The notes under the pieces are model-generated. The model was given only the letters and a program-made list of their open reading frames with translations, had not been told where the DNA came from and did not search any database. Below, piece after piece: positions 8,857-17,281 of a stretch of 64,000 bases of DNA. Made by a program: the position numbers and the translations under genes. The DNA lies in the NCBI GenBank assembly GCA_963708235.1, contig OY970200.1:1984001-2048000 (forward strand), read 5' to 3'. The stretch is from G963708235 sp963708235. GTDB taxonomy: Bacteria > Actinomycetota > Acidimicrobiia > Spongiisociales > UBA5794. How positions within the stretch are numbered: the stretch's first letter is position 1; every line of letters begins with the position of its first letter.

Positions 8857-10218
8857 TCAGTGCTTCCGACCGATCAGGCGCACCATCCCGGACCCGGCAA
8901 GCAGCGCCATGGCGCCGATCAGACCGAGAACCTGGAGGTACTGACCACCGGTGTACGGGAGCGAGGTTCCGCTCGGTGTCGGGGTGACGGTCTGGCTGAC
9001 CACCGTGGTGGTGGTCTCGGCGGGGACGGCAACCACTTCGGTGGTGGTTGTCTGTTCCGGTGTCACGGTCGTGGTGGTCTCACCGGGAACGGTGGTGGTC
9101 GTTTCCACGGGGACCAACGTGGTGCTCGACTCGGGAGCCGTCGTCGTGGTCTCCTCCTCAGGAACCGTCGTCGTCGTCTCCTCCTCAGGAGCCGTCGTCG
9201 TCGTCTCCTCGTCGGGAACCGTGGTGGTCGTGGTGGGCGTGCAGTCGGCATCGCTGACCGGAGTCGAGCGGTGCTGGTCTCCGGACCATGTCACCTCGAA
9301 CGTGCCACTGGTGGGACCGCCCGTGAGCACGATGTCGACCGTGCCGAGCGGCGGGACCACCACCTCGTCGCCGATTCCACCGAAACTCCACTGGACGGGG
9401 ATGCCGCGTGGGCGGACGGTGGCATCACGGGTGTTTCGGATCTCGACGGTGAGACTGCCGTCGATCCAGCAGCCGACAGAGACCAGGATCGAGGTGGACA
9501 CGCACTGGCCCTCCTCGTCGCGCTCCTCACCGGGCCGACACGGAACAAGGGTCGTGGTGGTGACGTCGTCGGGAACCCGCGTGGTGGTGGTCACCTCGGG
9601 AGCCGCCGTCGTGGTCGTCACCTCAGGGGCCGCCGTCGTCGTGGTCACCTCAGGCGCCGCCGTCGTCGTCGTCACCTCAGGCGCCGCCGTCGTGGTCGTC
9701 ACCTCAGGCGCCGCCGTCGTCGTCGTCACCTCAGGAGCCGCCGTCGTCGTGGTTTCCAGCGGGAGCGTGGTCGTGGTGGTCGGCGGTGTCTTGACCACAC
9801 ACTTGGTGAGATTGCTGAACTCGATCGGCTTGCCATTGGATTCACGGATGATCGGTCCGAGTGTCTGACCGGGGCTCACGTCGTTCCAGGTCTTGACCGT
9901 CTGGCCCGCCTTCACGGTGACCGAGACATAGTGACCATCGGACGTCCATGTCGTCGGCTGCTTGCCGTTGAACTCGATCTTGGTGCAGACGGTGCCACCC
10001 TGGGATCCGTAGGCAACCCCTCCCAGCGCCAGCGGCGACAGGAGGGCGAGCAGCAGGAGGGCGGCGATGGTGATCACCTTGACGGGTGCGGGACGAGCGA
10101 TCGCCGCCGAACCAGATCGAAGTGAGCGTCCTCGTGACCGCGAGAACGAACGGTTTGAAGAAGCGAAGGGGCTGCTCAGGGCACGCCCGAACAGCTTCGC
10201 GACCTTGCGGTGCGACAT
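8857..10218 (-). CDS. LPXTG-type cell-wall-anchored protein with Thr-rich repeats
   Basis: 453 residues. A long basic N-terminus precedes a signal-peptide helix (about 47-68, VITIAALLLLALLSPLALGGVAYG). A small globular part carries two Cys (VCTKIEF, LTKCVVK). Then comes a low-complexity stalk with at least six copies of TTTTAAPEV, a Cys-containing second globular part (about 225-300) and another Thr/Pro/Glu stalk with EEETTTT repeats. The C-terminus is a complete sortase signal: LPYTG at about 420, a hydrophobic helix and the basic tail RLIGRKH. It is therefore probably linked covalently to peptidoglycan by a sortase encoded elsewhere. Binding target unknown. A long structured leader precedes the ATG. 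Confidence 0.85.
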   Translation of the reverse strand: MSHRKVAKLFGRALSSPFASSNRSFSRSRGRSLRSGSAAIARPAPVKVITIAALLLLALLSPLALGGVAYGSQGGTVCTKIEFNGKQPTTWTSDGHYVSVTVKAGQTVKTWNDVSPGQTLGPIIRESNGKPIEFSNLTKCVVKTPPTTTTTLPLETTTTAAPEVTTTTAAPEVTTTTAAPEVTTTTAAPEVTTTTAAPEVTTTTAAPEVTTTTRVPDDVTTTTLVPCRPGEERDEEGQCVSTSILVSVGCWIDGSLTVEIRNTRDATVRPRGIPVQWSFGGIGDEVVVPPLGTVDIVLTGGPTSGTFEVTWSGDQHRSTPVSDADCTPTTTTTVPDEETTTTAPEEETTTTVPEEETTTTAPESSTTLVPVETTTTVPGETTTTVTPEQTTTTEVVAVPAETTTTVVSQTVTPTPSGTSLPYTGGQYLQVLGLIGAMALLAGSGMVRLIGRKH

Positions 10219-10251
10219 TTAGATTCCCCCAATTGAACATCCACGGTGGGC

Positions 10252-10370
10252 GGCGTGATCCGGAGCTGGTCCACGCTTGTCACTAGAGGATCCCGGAGCT
10301 GAGATCCTGGCCCGTTTCCCCCGAGGTTCTGTGCCATGCACTACCTCGACAGCGACGACGCTATCACGCC
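10252..10370 (-). promoter_or_regulatory. Candidate structured 5' leader (riboswitch-like) of the LPXTG protein gene
   Basis: Read on the minus strand, an 8-bp closing stem (ggcgtgat at 10370-10363 with atcacgcc at 10259-10252) encloses several hairpins: AGCG/CGCT; GAGGT/ACCTC, which itself contains GTGC/GCAC; and AGGATC/GATCCT. A joining segment contains GGGGGAAACGGGCC. The element ends 33 nt before the ATG at 10218. The multi-helix junction resembles a riboswitch, but I cannot match it to a known class. The pairing is seen; the function is inference. Confidence 0.4.
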
Positions 10371-10526
10371 CACCGCCGCTGCATACAGGTCGGAAGGCCC
10401 AATTCCTGGGAGACTCCTGATACGACCCTCAACCTTCATGTCGATGTCGAAGGTGCTCGATGTGATGTCGAGAGTTCGGGCCGACATCCGTGAGGGCACC
10501 GAAGAATCCGGTAAAGACACCGAAAA

Positions 10527-10561
10527 GGAGTGGTGGGACGCCCGTCACGTCCCACCACTCC
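10527..10561 (-). terminator. 14-bp hairpin with T-tail on the minus strand
   Basis: Arms 10527-10540 and 10548-10561 are perfect complements with a 7-nt loop. On the minus strand the stem is followed directly by TTTTCGG, a classic intrinsic terminator. No minus-strand gene lies to its right, so it ends either an attenuated leader transcript or a small RNA. Confidence 0.6.
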
Positions 10562-10846
10562 CCGAACTGACCGTTCGACTGACCACTTCTCGGGTGTCAG
10601 CACCCGCCAAGGTGGTTGCCCGGTCGAACGTGCTCCCGCCTAGCACTGCCCATCGGTAGCAAGAGCCAAACCCTCGATACGGCCGAGAACGTGTGCCGGG
10701 GGGAGGGGCAGCAAACTGCTTGATCCGGGCGATCCGGCCGGGTACCTTGGCGGATGGTCCTGACCTTGGGGGCATTGCGGGGGCAACGCGAACCTCGACT
10801 GCGCCGACGGTCAGGTTGTGTCCGTCACTAGGCAAGGGAGAGCCTT

Positions 10847-13618
10847 ATGCGTTACAAGCCGTTTTGGCTTGCGCTAGTACTCGTTGTCGCCTTGGTCCCG
10901 CTCCCCGCGGGCGCCAGCCAGCAGGAGCCACCCCCACCGGGGCTCGATGCGTTGAGCGCACCAAGCGATCTGGATGCGGAAGACATCGCCATAGGCTTTG
11001 TCCAGGCAGAAGCCGCCACCTACGGGGTGGCCGCGTCAGATGTCCAAGAACTCGCCGTGCTGTCTCGCTATGTCAGCAAGCACAACGGCGTCACCCACGT
11101 CAACCTGGCCCAGCAGTACGACGGTCTCGATATCTTCGGTGCCGCCGCCACGGTCAACCTCCTCTCCGATGGCAGCGTGCTGTTCGTCGGCGAGAGCCTC
11201 GTCAACGGCCTCAAGGTCGCCTCGGATGAGCTCGCCGTCGATGCCGCCGCCGCCGTGGCGGGCGCCGCCAGCGGTCTCGGTCTTGCAGCTCCTGCAGGGC
11301 TCCGGGTGCTGGAAGACGGCGACGAAGAACTCACCCTGTCCGGTGGTGGGATCTCTGATGCCCCGATCGAAGCCAAGCTGGGTTGGCAGGCGACGTCGAC
11401 CGGTCTGCGTCTCGCCTGGCAGCTCGTCATCGATGACTCCACGGATGTCCATCTGTGGAATGCCACCGTCGATGCGGCAACGGGATCACTGCTCGCAGCC
11501 GACGACTGGACCTCGAGCCACTCGATGACCGACCTCGCCCACCTCGCCCGTGGCAGCAGCGCCTACTCGGCGTCGTTCGTGTTCCCCGGTTCGTCGAACC
11601 CGGTCAACGACGGCTCCAGCTACCGGGTGTACGCCGAACCGCGCGAGAGCCCCAACGACGGCGACCGGGTCGTGGTTCACAACCCGGCGGACGCTGCGGC
11701 GTCGCCGTACGGGTGGCACGACACCAACGGTGTCGCCGGTCCCGAGTTCACCATCACGCGAGGCAACAACGTCCACGCCTACGGCGACTCGGACGCCAAC
11801 AACACACCCGACTTCGGTGGCAACCCCGACGGCGGAGCCGGTCTCGACTTCGACAACCCGGTCGATCTCAACGAGCACTCGCAGAACTACCGCGATGCCG
11901 TGATCACCAACCTGTTCTACATCAACAACTACATCCACGACGTCCTCTACCTGCTCGGCTTCGACGAGCCGGCCGACAACTTCCAGGCCATCAACTACGG
12001 CGGTGGCGGCAACGGCGACTACGTCCGTGCCGAGGCGTACGACGGTGGCGGGACCAACAACGCCAACTTCTCGACGCCTTCCGCTGGTGGTACGCCGCGG
12101 ATGCAGATGTATCTGTGGCCTGGCACCCAGTTCGGCAGCCCGAACCAGCTCGCCGGGGTCACCGGTGTCGGCGATATCAATGCCGGCTGGACCCGCTACG
12201 GACCGTCCCCGACGGTCGCCGGTGTCGCCGGTCAACTCGTCTATGTCGCCAACGGCTGTGTCGCCGGTGACTACCCGGCCGTGCCGCCGGTGGGTACATG
12301 GATCGCCGTTGCCGACGGTGGCACCGGCCCGTGCGCCTACCTGGTGCGCAGCAATGCCGCCCAGGCGGCGGGCGCCTCGGGTCTGATCATCGCCCACAAC
12401 GCCGCCGGAGCAGCTCCGACGCTGACCGGTTCGCTGGCGGCGGCGGCGCCGACGATCCCGACGGTGGCGATCACCCAGGCTGACGGCGTTCTCGTCAAGG
12501 CGGCGATCGCCGGCGGGACCACCACCGGCACGTTGCGCAAGCACCCGAGCCACCCCGGTATCCGTGACGGTGACTTCGAAAACGGAATCATCATCCACGA
12601 ATACGGTCATGGCATCTCCAACCGTCTCACCGGCGGTCCCGGGATCAACTGTCTGAGCGGCAACGAGCAGATGGGTGAGGGCTGGTCCGACTACTACGCC
12701 CTGACCATGCTCGCCGATCCGACGCTCGACGATCCGAACGGCCCACGCGGCATGGGACCCTACGCCCTGTTCCAGCCGGACCGTGGCGGCAACGGGATCC
12801 GTCCCCGGCCGTATTCACGCAACACCGACATCCAGCCGTTCACCTACGACATGATCAAGACCAACGGCTGGATCACCGGCGGTTCCCTCGCCGTGCCGCA
12901 CGGCATCGGCCACGCATGGGCCGCCACGTTGTGGGACATGACCTGGAACCTGATCGATGCGCACGGGTTCAACCCCGACATCTACCAGCCGTGGAACACC
13001 GGTGGCAACATCCTGTCGCTCCAGCTCGTCACCGACGGGCTGAAGATCCAGGGATGTGGACCCGGTTTCGTGGTCGGTCGTGCGGCGATCATCGCCGCCG
13101 ATGTCGCCCTCACCGGCGGTGAGAACCACTGCCTGTTGTGGCGGACGTTCGCCAAGCGCGGTCTCGGTGTGTCGGCCATCCAGGGCACCACCAACCGGGA
13201 TGACAACACGCAGGCGTTCGACATTCCCGACGAGTGCGTCAAGAACCAGGCACGGGTCAACCTGACCGGCGGCCACGTTCCCTCCGCAAACTACGTCATG
13301 AACGCCGGTGACCCCAACGCCACCGCCGGCGTCCGCGTGTCCTGGAACCAGAGCGGACAGGTCTGCCTGTCCCACTTCCAGCTCACCGGACTCACCGCCG
13401 GATCCATCACCTCGGTGAAGATCCACTCCGGCGGACACGGACTCACCGGCCCAGAAATCGTCAACTTCAACATCCCACCCAACGGCCTACCCAACAGCTG
13501 CGTCGGAGGTGTCAGCCAGGCCACCCTGCTCGACATGCGCAAGAACCCGAGCCGCTACTACATCAACGTGACCACCGCTGCCTACCCGAACGGCGCCCTG
13601 CGCGACCAACTCGGCTAG
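10847..13618 (+). CDS. Secreted M36-family (fungalysin-like) metallopeptidase with PA and CHRD-like domains, copy 1
   Basis: 923 residues. Signal peptide 1-24 (ending LPAGA-SQQ), then a propeptide with an FTP-like region (about 30-215). The M36 catalytic domain follows, with a protease-associated (PA) domain inserted at about 440-560 (GPCAYLVRSNAAQAAGASGLIIAHN). The zinc site is HEYGH at residues 584-588, and the downstream zinc-ligand glutamate lies in EQMGEGWSDYY (about 610). The last ~125 residues (YYINVTTAAYPNGALRDQLG at the end) resemble a CHRD domain. It probably degrades protein outside the cell after propeptide removal. AAGGGAGAG precedes the ATG. A paralogue follows immediately downstream in the same orientation. 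Confidence 0.92.
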   Translation: MRYKPFWLALVLVVALVPLPAGASQQEPPPPGLDALSAPSDLDAEDIAIGFVQAEAATYGVAASDVQELAVLSRYVSKHNGVTHVNLAQQYDGLDIFGAAATVNLLSDGSVLFVGESLVNGLKVASDELAVDAAAAVAGAASGLGLAAPAGLRVLEDGDEELTLSGGGISDAPIEAKLGWQATSTGLRLAWQLVIDDSTDVHLWNATVDAATGSLLAADDWTSSHSMTDLAHLARGSSAYSASFVFPGSSNPVNDGSSYRVYAEPRESPNDGDRVVVHNPADAAASPYGWHDTNGVAGPEFTITRGNNVHAYGDSDANNTPDFGGNPDGGAGLDFDNPVDLNEHSQNYRDAVITNLFYINNYIHDVLYLLGFDEPADNFQAINYGGGGNGDYVRAEAYDGGGTNNANFSTPSAGGTPRMQMYLWPGTQFGSPNQLAGVTGVGDINAGWTRYGPSPTVAGVAGQLVYVANGCVAGDYPAVPPVGTWIAVADGGTGPCAYLVRSNAAQAAGASGLIIAHNAAGAAPTLTGSLAAAAPTIPTVAITQADGVLVKAAIAGGTTTGTLRKHPSHPGIRDGDFENGIIIHEYGHGISNRLTGGPGINCLSGNEQMGEGWSDYYALTMLADPTLDDPNGPRGMGPYALFQPDRGGNGIRPRPYSRNTDIQPFTYDMIKTNGWITGGSLAVPHGIGHAWAATLWDMTWNLIDAHGFNPDIYQPWNTGGNILSLQLVTDGLKIQGCGPGFVVGRAAIIAADVALTGGENHCLLWRTFAKRGLGVSAIQGTTNRDDNTQAFDIPDECVKNQARVNLTGGHVPSANYVMNAGDPNATAGVRVSWNQSGQVCLSHFQLTGLTAGSITSVKIHSGGHGLTGPEIVNFNIPPNGLPNSCVGGVSQATLLDMRKNPSRYYINVTTAAYPNGALRDQLG

Positions 13619-13641
13619 ACACCCAAACCAATTGACACGCA

Positions 13642-13683
13642 GAACCGCCGGCCGGGACCCTCACGGGACCTGGCCGGCGGTTC
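13642..13683 (+). terminator. Terminator of M36 peptidase copy 1
   Basis: Arms gaaccgccggcc (13642-13653) and ggccggcggttc (13672-13683) are perfect complements, followed by ttt. It starts 24 bp after the stop codon of copy 1. Confidence 0.8.
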
Positions 13684-13805
13684 TTTGCGTCATGGCGGAG
13701 TTGGCGTGGCACCCGGTCCTCTCGCCTCGCTCGTCGTCCTTACCGAAATCGCTTGCCCCCTCCCGCTGATGTAATTAGTTTTCCAAGTCAGACCTGGCAA
13801 CGCGT

Positions 13806-13831
13806 AGTGTTGGTTACCCAAGTACAACACT
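13806..13831. promoter_or_regulatory. Inverted repeat upstream of M36 peptidase copy 2
   Basis: AGTGTTG ... CAACACT with a 12-nt spacer, 46 bp before the start of copy 2 and inside an AT-richer patch (gatgtaattagttttc at about 13769). It could be an operator or part of the 5' leader. The equivalent stretch before copy 1 lacks it, so the two copies probably have different promoters. Confidence 0.3.
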
Positions 13832-13877
13832 TACTGCAGGGACAGGGGTAAATCGTCTCGAGGCAAGGGAGAGCCTT

Positions 13878-16667
13878 ATGCGTTTCAAGCCGTTTTGGCT
13901 TGCGCTCGTACTCATCATCGCCCTGGTCCCGCTTCCAGCGGGTGCCGATCAGCAGGAGCCACCCCCACCGGGGCTCGATGCGTTGAGCGATCCAAGTGAT
14001 CTGGATGTCGTGGACATCGCCGTTGGTTTTGTTCAGGCAGAAGCCGCCACCTACGGGGTGACGGCGTCCGATGTCCAAGAACTCGCCGTTTTGTCCAACT
14101 ATGTGAGCAAGCACACCGGCGTCACCCACGTCAATCTGGCCCAGCAGTACGACGGTCTCGATGTCTTCGGTGCCACGGCCACGGTCAACCTCAACCCCGA
14201 TGGAAGCGTGCTGTTCGTCGGCGAGAGCCTGATCAACGGTCTCAAGGTCGCTTCCGACGAGCTTGCCGTCGATGCCGCCGCCGCAGTGGCCGGCGCCGCC
14301 AACGGTCTCGGTCTTGCAGCTCCGTCCGGGTTGCGGGTGCTCGAGGACGGTGACGAGGAGCTGACGCTCTCGGGCGCAGGGATCTCCGACTCGCCGATCG
14401 AAGCGAAGCTGGGTTGGCAGGCCACCTCGAATGGTCTGCGTCTGGCCTGGCAGCTCGTCATCGACGACTCGTCCGATGTCCACCTGTGGAACGCCACCGT
14501 CGATGCGGCAACGGGCTCGTTGCTCGCCGCCGACGACTGGACGTCGAGCCACTCGATGACCGACCTCGCCCATCTCGCCCGTGGCAGCAGCAGCAGCAGC
14601 AGCGCCTATTCGGCGTCGTTCGTGTTCCCCGGTTCGCCGAACCCGGTGATCGACGGCTCCAGTTACACGGTGTATGCCGAGCCCAAGGAGAGCCCCAACG
14701 ACGGTGACCGGGTCGTGGTCGACAACCCGGCCGACGCCGTGGCCTCACCGTACGGCTGGCACGACACCGACGGCGCCCCGGGTCCCGAGTTCACCACCAC
14801 GCGGGGTAACAATGTCCACGCCTACGGCGACTCGGACGCCAACAACCAGCCCGATTTCGGCGGCAGCCCCGACGGCGGCGCCGGTCTCGACTTCCACTTC
14901 CCGATCGATCTCAATGAGCACTCGCAGAACTACCGCGATGCGGTGATCGCCAACCTGTTCTACATCAACAACTACATCCACGACGTCCTCTACCTGCTGG
15001 GATGGGACGAGGCGGGTGGCAACTTCCAGGCCAACAACTACGGCCGTGGCGGCACCGGCGGCGACTACGTCCGTGCCGAGGCGTACGACGGTGGTGGGAC
15101 CAACAACGCCAACTTCTCGACGCCAGCCAACGACGGTGGAACCCCACGGATGCAGATGTATCTGTGGCCCGGTAATCAGTTCGGGAGCCAGAACCAGGTC
15201 GCCGGCGTCACCGGTGTCGGTGATGTCAACGCCGGGTGGGCCCGCTACGGACCGGCCCCGACGGTTGCCGGCGTCGCCGGTCAGTTGGTGTTCGTGGGCA
15301 ATGGCTGTGTCGCCGGTGACTACCCGGCCGTGCCGCCGGCGGGTACCTGGCTCGCCGTTGCCGACGGCGGCACCGGTCCGTGTGCCTACCTGGTGCGCAG
15401 CAATGCCGCCCAGACGGCGGGCGCCTCGGGTCTGATCATCGCCCACAACGCCGCCGGATCCGCTCCGATCCTGCAGGGTTCCCTGGCGGCGGCACCGCCG
15501 ACGATCCCGACGGTGGCGATCACCCAGGCCGACGGCGTTCTCGTCAAGGCGGCCATCGCCGGCGGGACCACCACCGGCACGTTGCGCAAGCACCCGAGCC
15601 ACCCCGGTATCCGTGACGGTGACTTCGAAAACGGAATCATCATCCACGAATACGGCCATGGCATCTCGCTGCGCAACACCGGCGGTCCCACCACCAACTG
15701 CCTTACCGGCAACGAGCAGATGGGTGAAGGCTGGTCCGACTACTACGCCATCGCCATGCTGCTCGATCCGGCCCTGGACAATCCCGACGAAGCACGCGGG
15801 ATGGGGCCCTACGCCCTGTTCCAGCCGACCCGTCAGGGCAACGGGATCCGTCCCCGGCCGTACTCGCGCAACACCGATATCCAGCCGTTCACCTACGACA
15901 TGATCAAGACCAATGGCTGGATCACCGGCGGATCGTTGGCCACACCTCATGGGATCGGCCATGCGTGGGCCGCCGTGCTGTGGGACATGACGTGGAACCT
16001 GATGGATGAGCACGGGTTCAACCCCGACATCTACCAGCCGTGGAACACCGGTGGCAACATCCTGGCACTCCAACTCGTCACCGACGGGCTGAAGATCCAG
16101 GGATGTGGACCCGGTTTCGTGGTCGGTCGTGCGGCGATCATCGCCGCCGATGTCGCCCTCACCGGCGGTGAGAACCACTGCCTGTTGTGGCGGACGTTCG
16201 CCAAGCGCGGTCTCGGTGTGTCGGCCATCCAGGGCACCACCAACCGGGATGACAACACGCAGGCGTTCGACATTCCCGACGAGTGCGTCAAGAACCAGGC
16301 ACGGGTCAACCTGACCGGCGGCCACGTTCCCTCCGCAAACTACGTCATGAACGCCGGTGACCCCGACGCCACCGCCGGCGTCCGCGTGTCCTGGAACCAG
16401 AGCGGACAGGTCTGCCTGTCCCACTTCCAGCTCACCGGACTCACCGCCGGATCCATCACCTCGGTGAAGATCCACTCCGGTGGACACGGACTCACCGGCC
16501 CAGAAATCGTCAACTTCAACATCCCACCCAACGGCCTACCCAACAGCTGCGTCGGAGGTGTCAGCCAGGCCACCCTGCTCGACATGCGCAAGAACCCGAG
16601 CCGCTACTACATCAACGTGACCACCGCTGCCTACCCGAACGGCGCCCTCCGCGACCAGCTCGGCTAG
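13878..16667 (+). CDS. Secreted M36-family metallopeptidase with PA and CHRD-like domains, copy 2
   Basis: 929 residues, the same architecture as the upstream copy: signal peptide, FTP-like propeptide, M36 domain with HEYGH at 590-594 and GEGWSDYY, inserted PA domain, C-terminal CHRD-like domain. Differences from copy 1 are scattered along most of the gene, including a serine tract (SSSSSS at about residue 236) from an agc repeat. The last ~590 bp, however, are almost identical in DNA to copy 1 (13027-13618 against 16076-16667, only a handful of differences). The 17-nt segment before the ATG (aggcaagggagagcctt) is also shared. Both catalytic sites look intact, so both copies should be active. 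Confidence 0.92.
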   Translation: MRFKPFWLALVLIIALVPLPAGADQQEPPPPGLDALSDPSDLDVVDIAVGFVQAEAATYGVTASDVQELAVLSNYVSKHTGVTHVNLAQQYDGLDVFGATATVNLNPDGSVLFVGESLINGLKVASDELAVDAAAAVAGAANGLGLAAPSGLRVLEDGDEELTLSGAGISDSPIEAKLGWQATSNGLRLAWQLVIDDSSDVHLWNATVDAATGSLLAADDWTSSHSMTDLAHLARGSSSSSSAYSASFVFPGSPNPVIDGSSYTVYAEPKESPNDGDRVVVDNPADAVASPYGWHDTDGAPGPEFTTTRGNNVHAYGDSDANNQPDFGGSPDGGAGLDFHFPIDLNEHSQNYRDAVIANLFYINNYIHDVLYLLGWDEAGGNFQANNYGRGGTGGDYVRAEAYDGGGTNNANFSTPANDGGTPRMQMYLWPGNQFGSQNQVAGVTGVGDVNAGWARYGPAPTVAGVAGQLVFVGNGCVAGDYPAVPPAGTWLAVADGGTGPCAYLVRSNAAQTAGASGLIIAHNAAGSAPILQGSLAAAPPTIPTVAITQADGVLVKAAIAGGTTTGTLRKHPSHPGIRDGDFENGIIIHEYGHGISLRNTGGPTTNCLTGNEQMGEGWSDYYAIAMLLDPALDNPDEARGMGPYALFQPTRQGNGIRPRPYSRNTDIQPFTYDMIKTNGWITGGSLATPHGIGHAWAAVLWDMTWNLMDEHGFNPDIYQPWNTGGNILALQLVTDGLKIQGCGPGFVVGRAAIIAADVALTGGENHCLLWRTFAKRGLGVSAIQGTTNRDDNTQAFDIPDECVKNQARVNLTGGHVPSANYVMNAGDPDATAGVRVSWNQSGQVCLSHFQLTGLTAGSITSVKIHSGGHGLTGPEIVNFNIPPNGLPNSCVGGVSQATLLDMRKNPSRYYINVTTAAYPNGALRDQLG

Positions 16668-16699
16668 ACACCCGAACCAGATGGACCTCGGTCCAGGCT

Positions 16700-16741
16700 G
16701 TCGCCGGTCCTCCCCCGCTCGTCGGGAGGAGGACCGGCGAC
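16700..16741 (+). terminator. Terminator of M36 peptidase copy 2
   Basis: Perfect 14-bp arms (gtcgccggtcctcc at 16700-16713, complement at 16728-16741), 32 bp after the stop. The sequence differs from the copy 1 terminator, so the duplicated block ends near the stop codon. Confidence 0.7.
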
Positions 16742-16796
16742 ACGCCGTTGGGAAGCCCCGCCGTCCTTCGGTAGCCCGTGCTTGAATGACGGGACG

Positions 16797-17192
16797 ATGA
16801 GCGTCTCCCCACTGCTCGTGGTTCAGGATCTCGAGCGGAGCGTCCGCTTCTATCGCCGCCTCGGATTCGTCACGGCGGTCCACACCACCACCTACGCCAA
16901 GCTGAGTTGGGGCTCCGGGACGCTGCACCTCGCCGCCGGGGGCGATGCGCCCGCCGACCGACCCGGGATCGCGCTCCAACCTCCCGCGGTTGGCTCGGCA
17001 CCCACAGCTCTTGTCGTCATCGAGGTCCCCGACTGCCGGGCCTATTGCCATACCGCCACCGACGCCGGTATCGAACTGGTCGGCCCTCCGGCCGTGCCCG
17101 ACTGGGGCGGTGAGGTCCGGGCGTTCCTGCTCGACCCCGACGGGCATCTTGTCGAGATCAACCAGCCCACCGGGCCGGCAGAGACCCACTGA
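16797..17192 (+). CDS. VOC-superfamily (glyoxalase/bleomycin resistance-like) protein
   Basis: 131 residues with the paired beta-alpha-beta-beta-beta modules of the vicinal oxygen chelate fold. The N-terminal module begins PLLVVQDLERSVRFYRRLGF and the second begins TALVVIEVPDCRAYCHTATDAG. It ends with the typical AFLLDPDGHLVEI, whose Glu is a usual metal-ligand position. Members include glyoxalases, dioxygenases and antibiotic-binding proteins; nothing here identifies the substrate. ATG 16797 is preferred to an upstream TTG at 16782. Cytoplasmic; no operon partner within 80 bp except the next gene on the same strand. Confidence 0.8.
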   Translation: MSVSPLLVVQDLERSVRFYRRLGFVTAVHTTTYAKLSWGSGTLHLAAGGDAPADRPGIALQPPAVGSAPTALVVIEVPDCRAYCHTATDAGIELVGPPAVPDWGGEVRAFLLDPDGHLVEINQPTGPAETH

Positions 17193-17281
17193 CCTCCCAC
17201 CTGACACGTCCAGGCCACTTGCCGGTTGGGCGGCCAAAGATGCGGTTAGCCTCACCGGATCCAACGCAAACGGGGACAACG

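Larger units (their letters stand above)
10219..10846. other. 628-bp divergent intergenic region with structured RNA elements
   Basis: Lies between the minus-strand LPXTG gene and the plus-strand M36 peptidase gene and must hold both promoters. It contains a candidate structured leader (10252-10370) and a hairpin with a T-tail on the minus strand (10527-10561). C-rich single-stranded patches occur on the minus strand at about 10696-10785. No open frame in it looks like a protein. Confidence 0.6.

Noticed and set aside
14745..16487. Minus-strand open frame of 580 codons inside M36 peptidase copy 2
   Set aside because: Antisense shadow of a highly GC-rich gene; the plus-strand frame has a signal peptide and the HEYGH zinc site. 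A matching shadow exists in copy 1.
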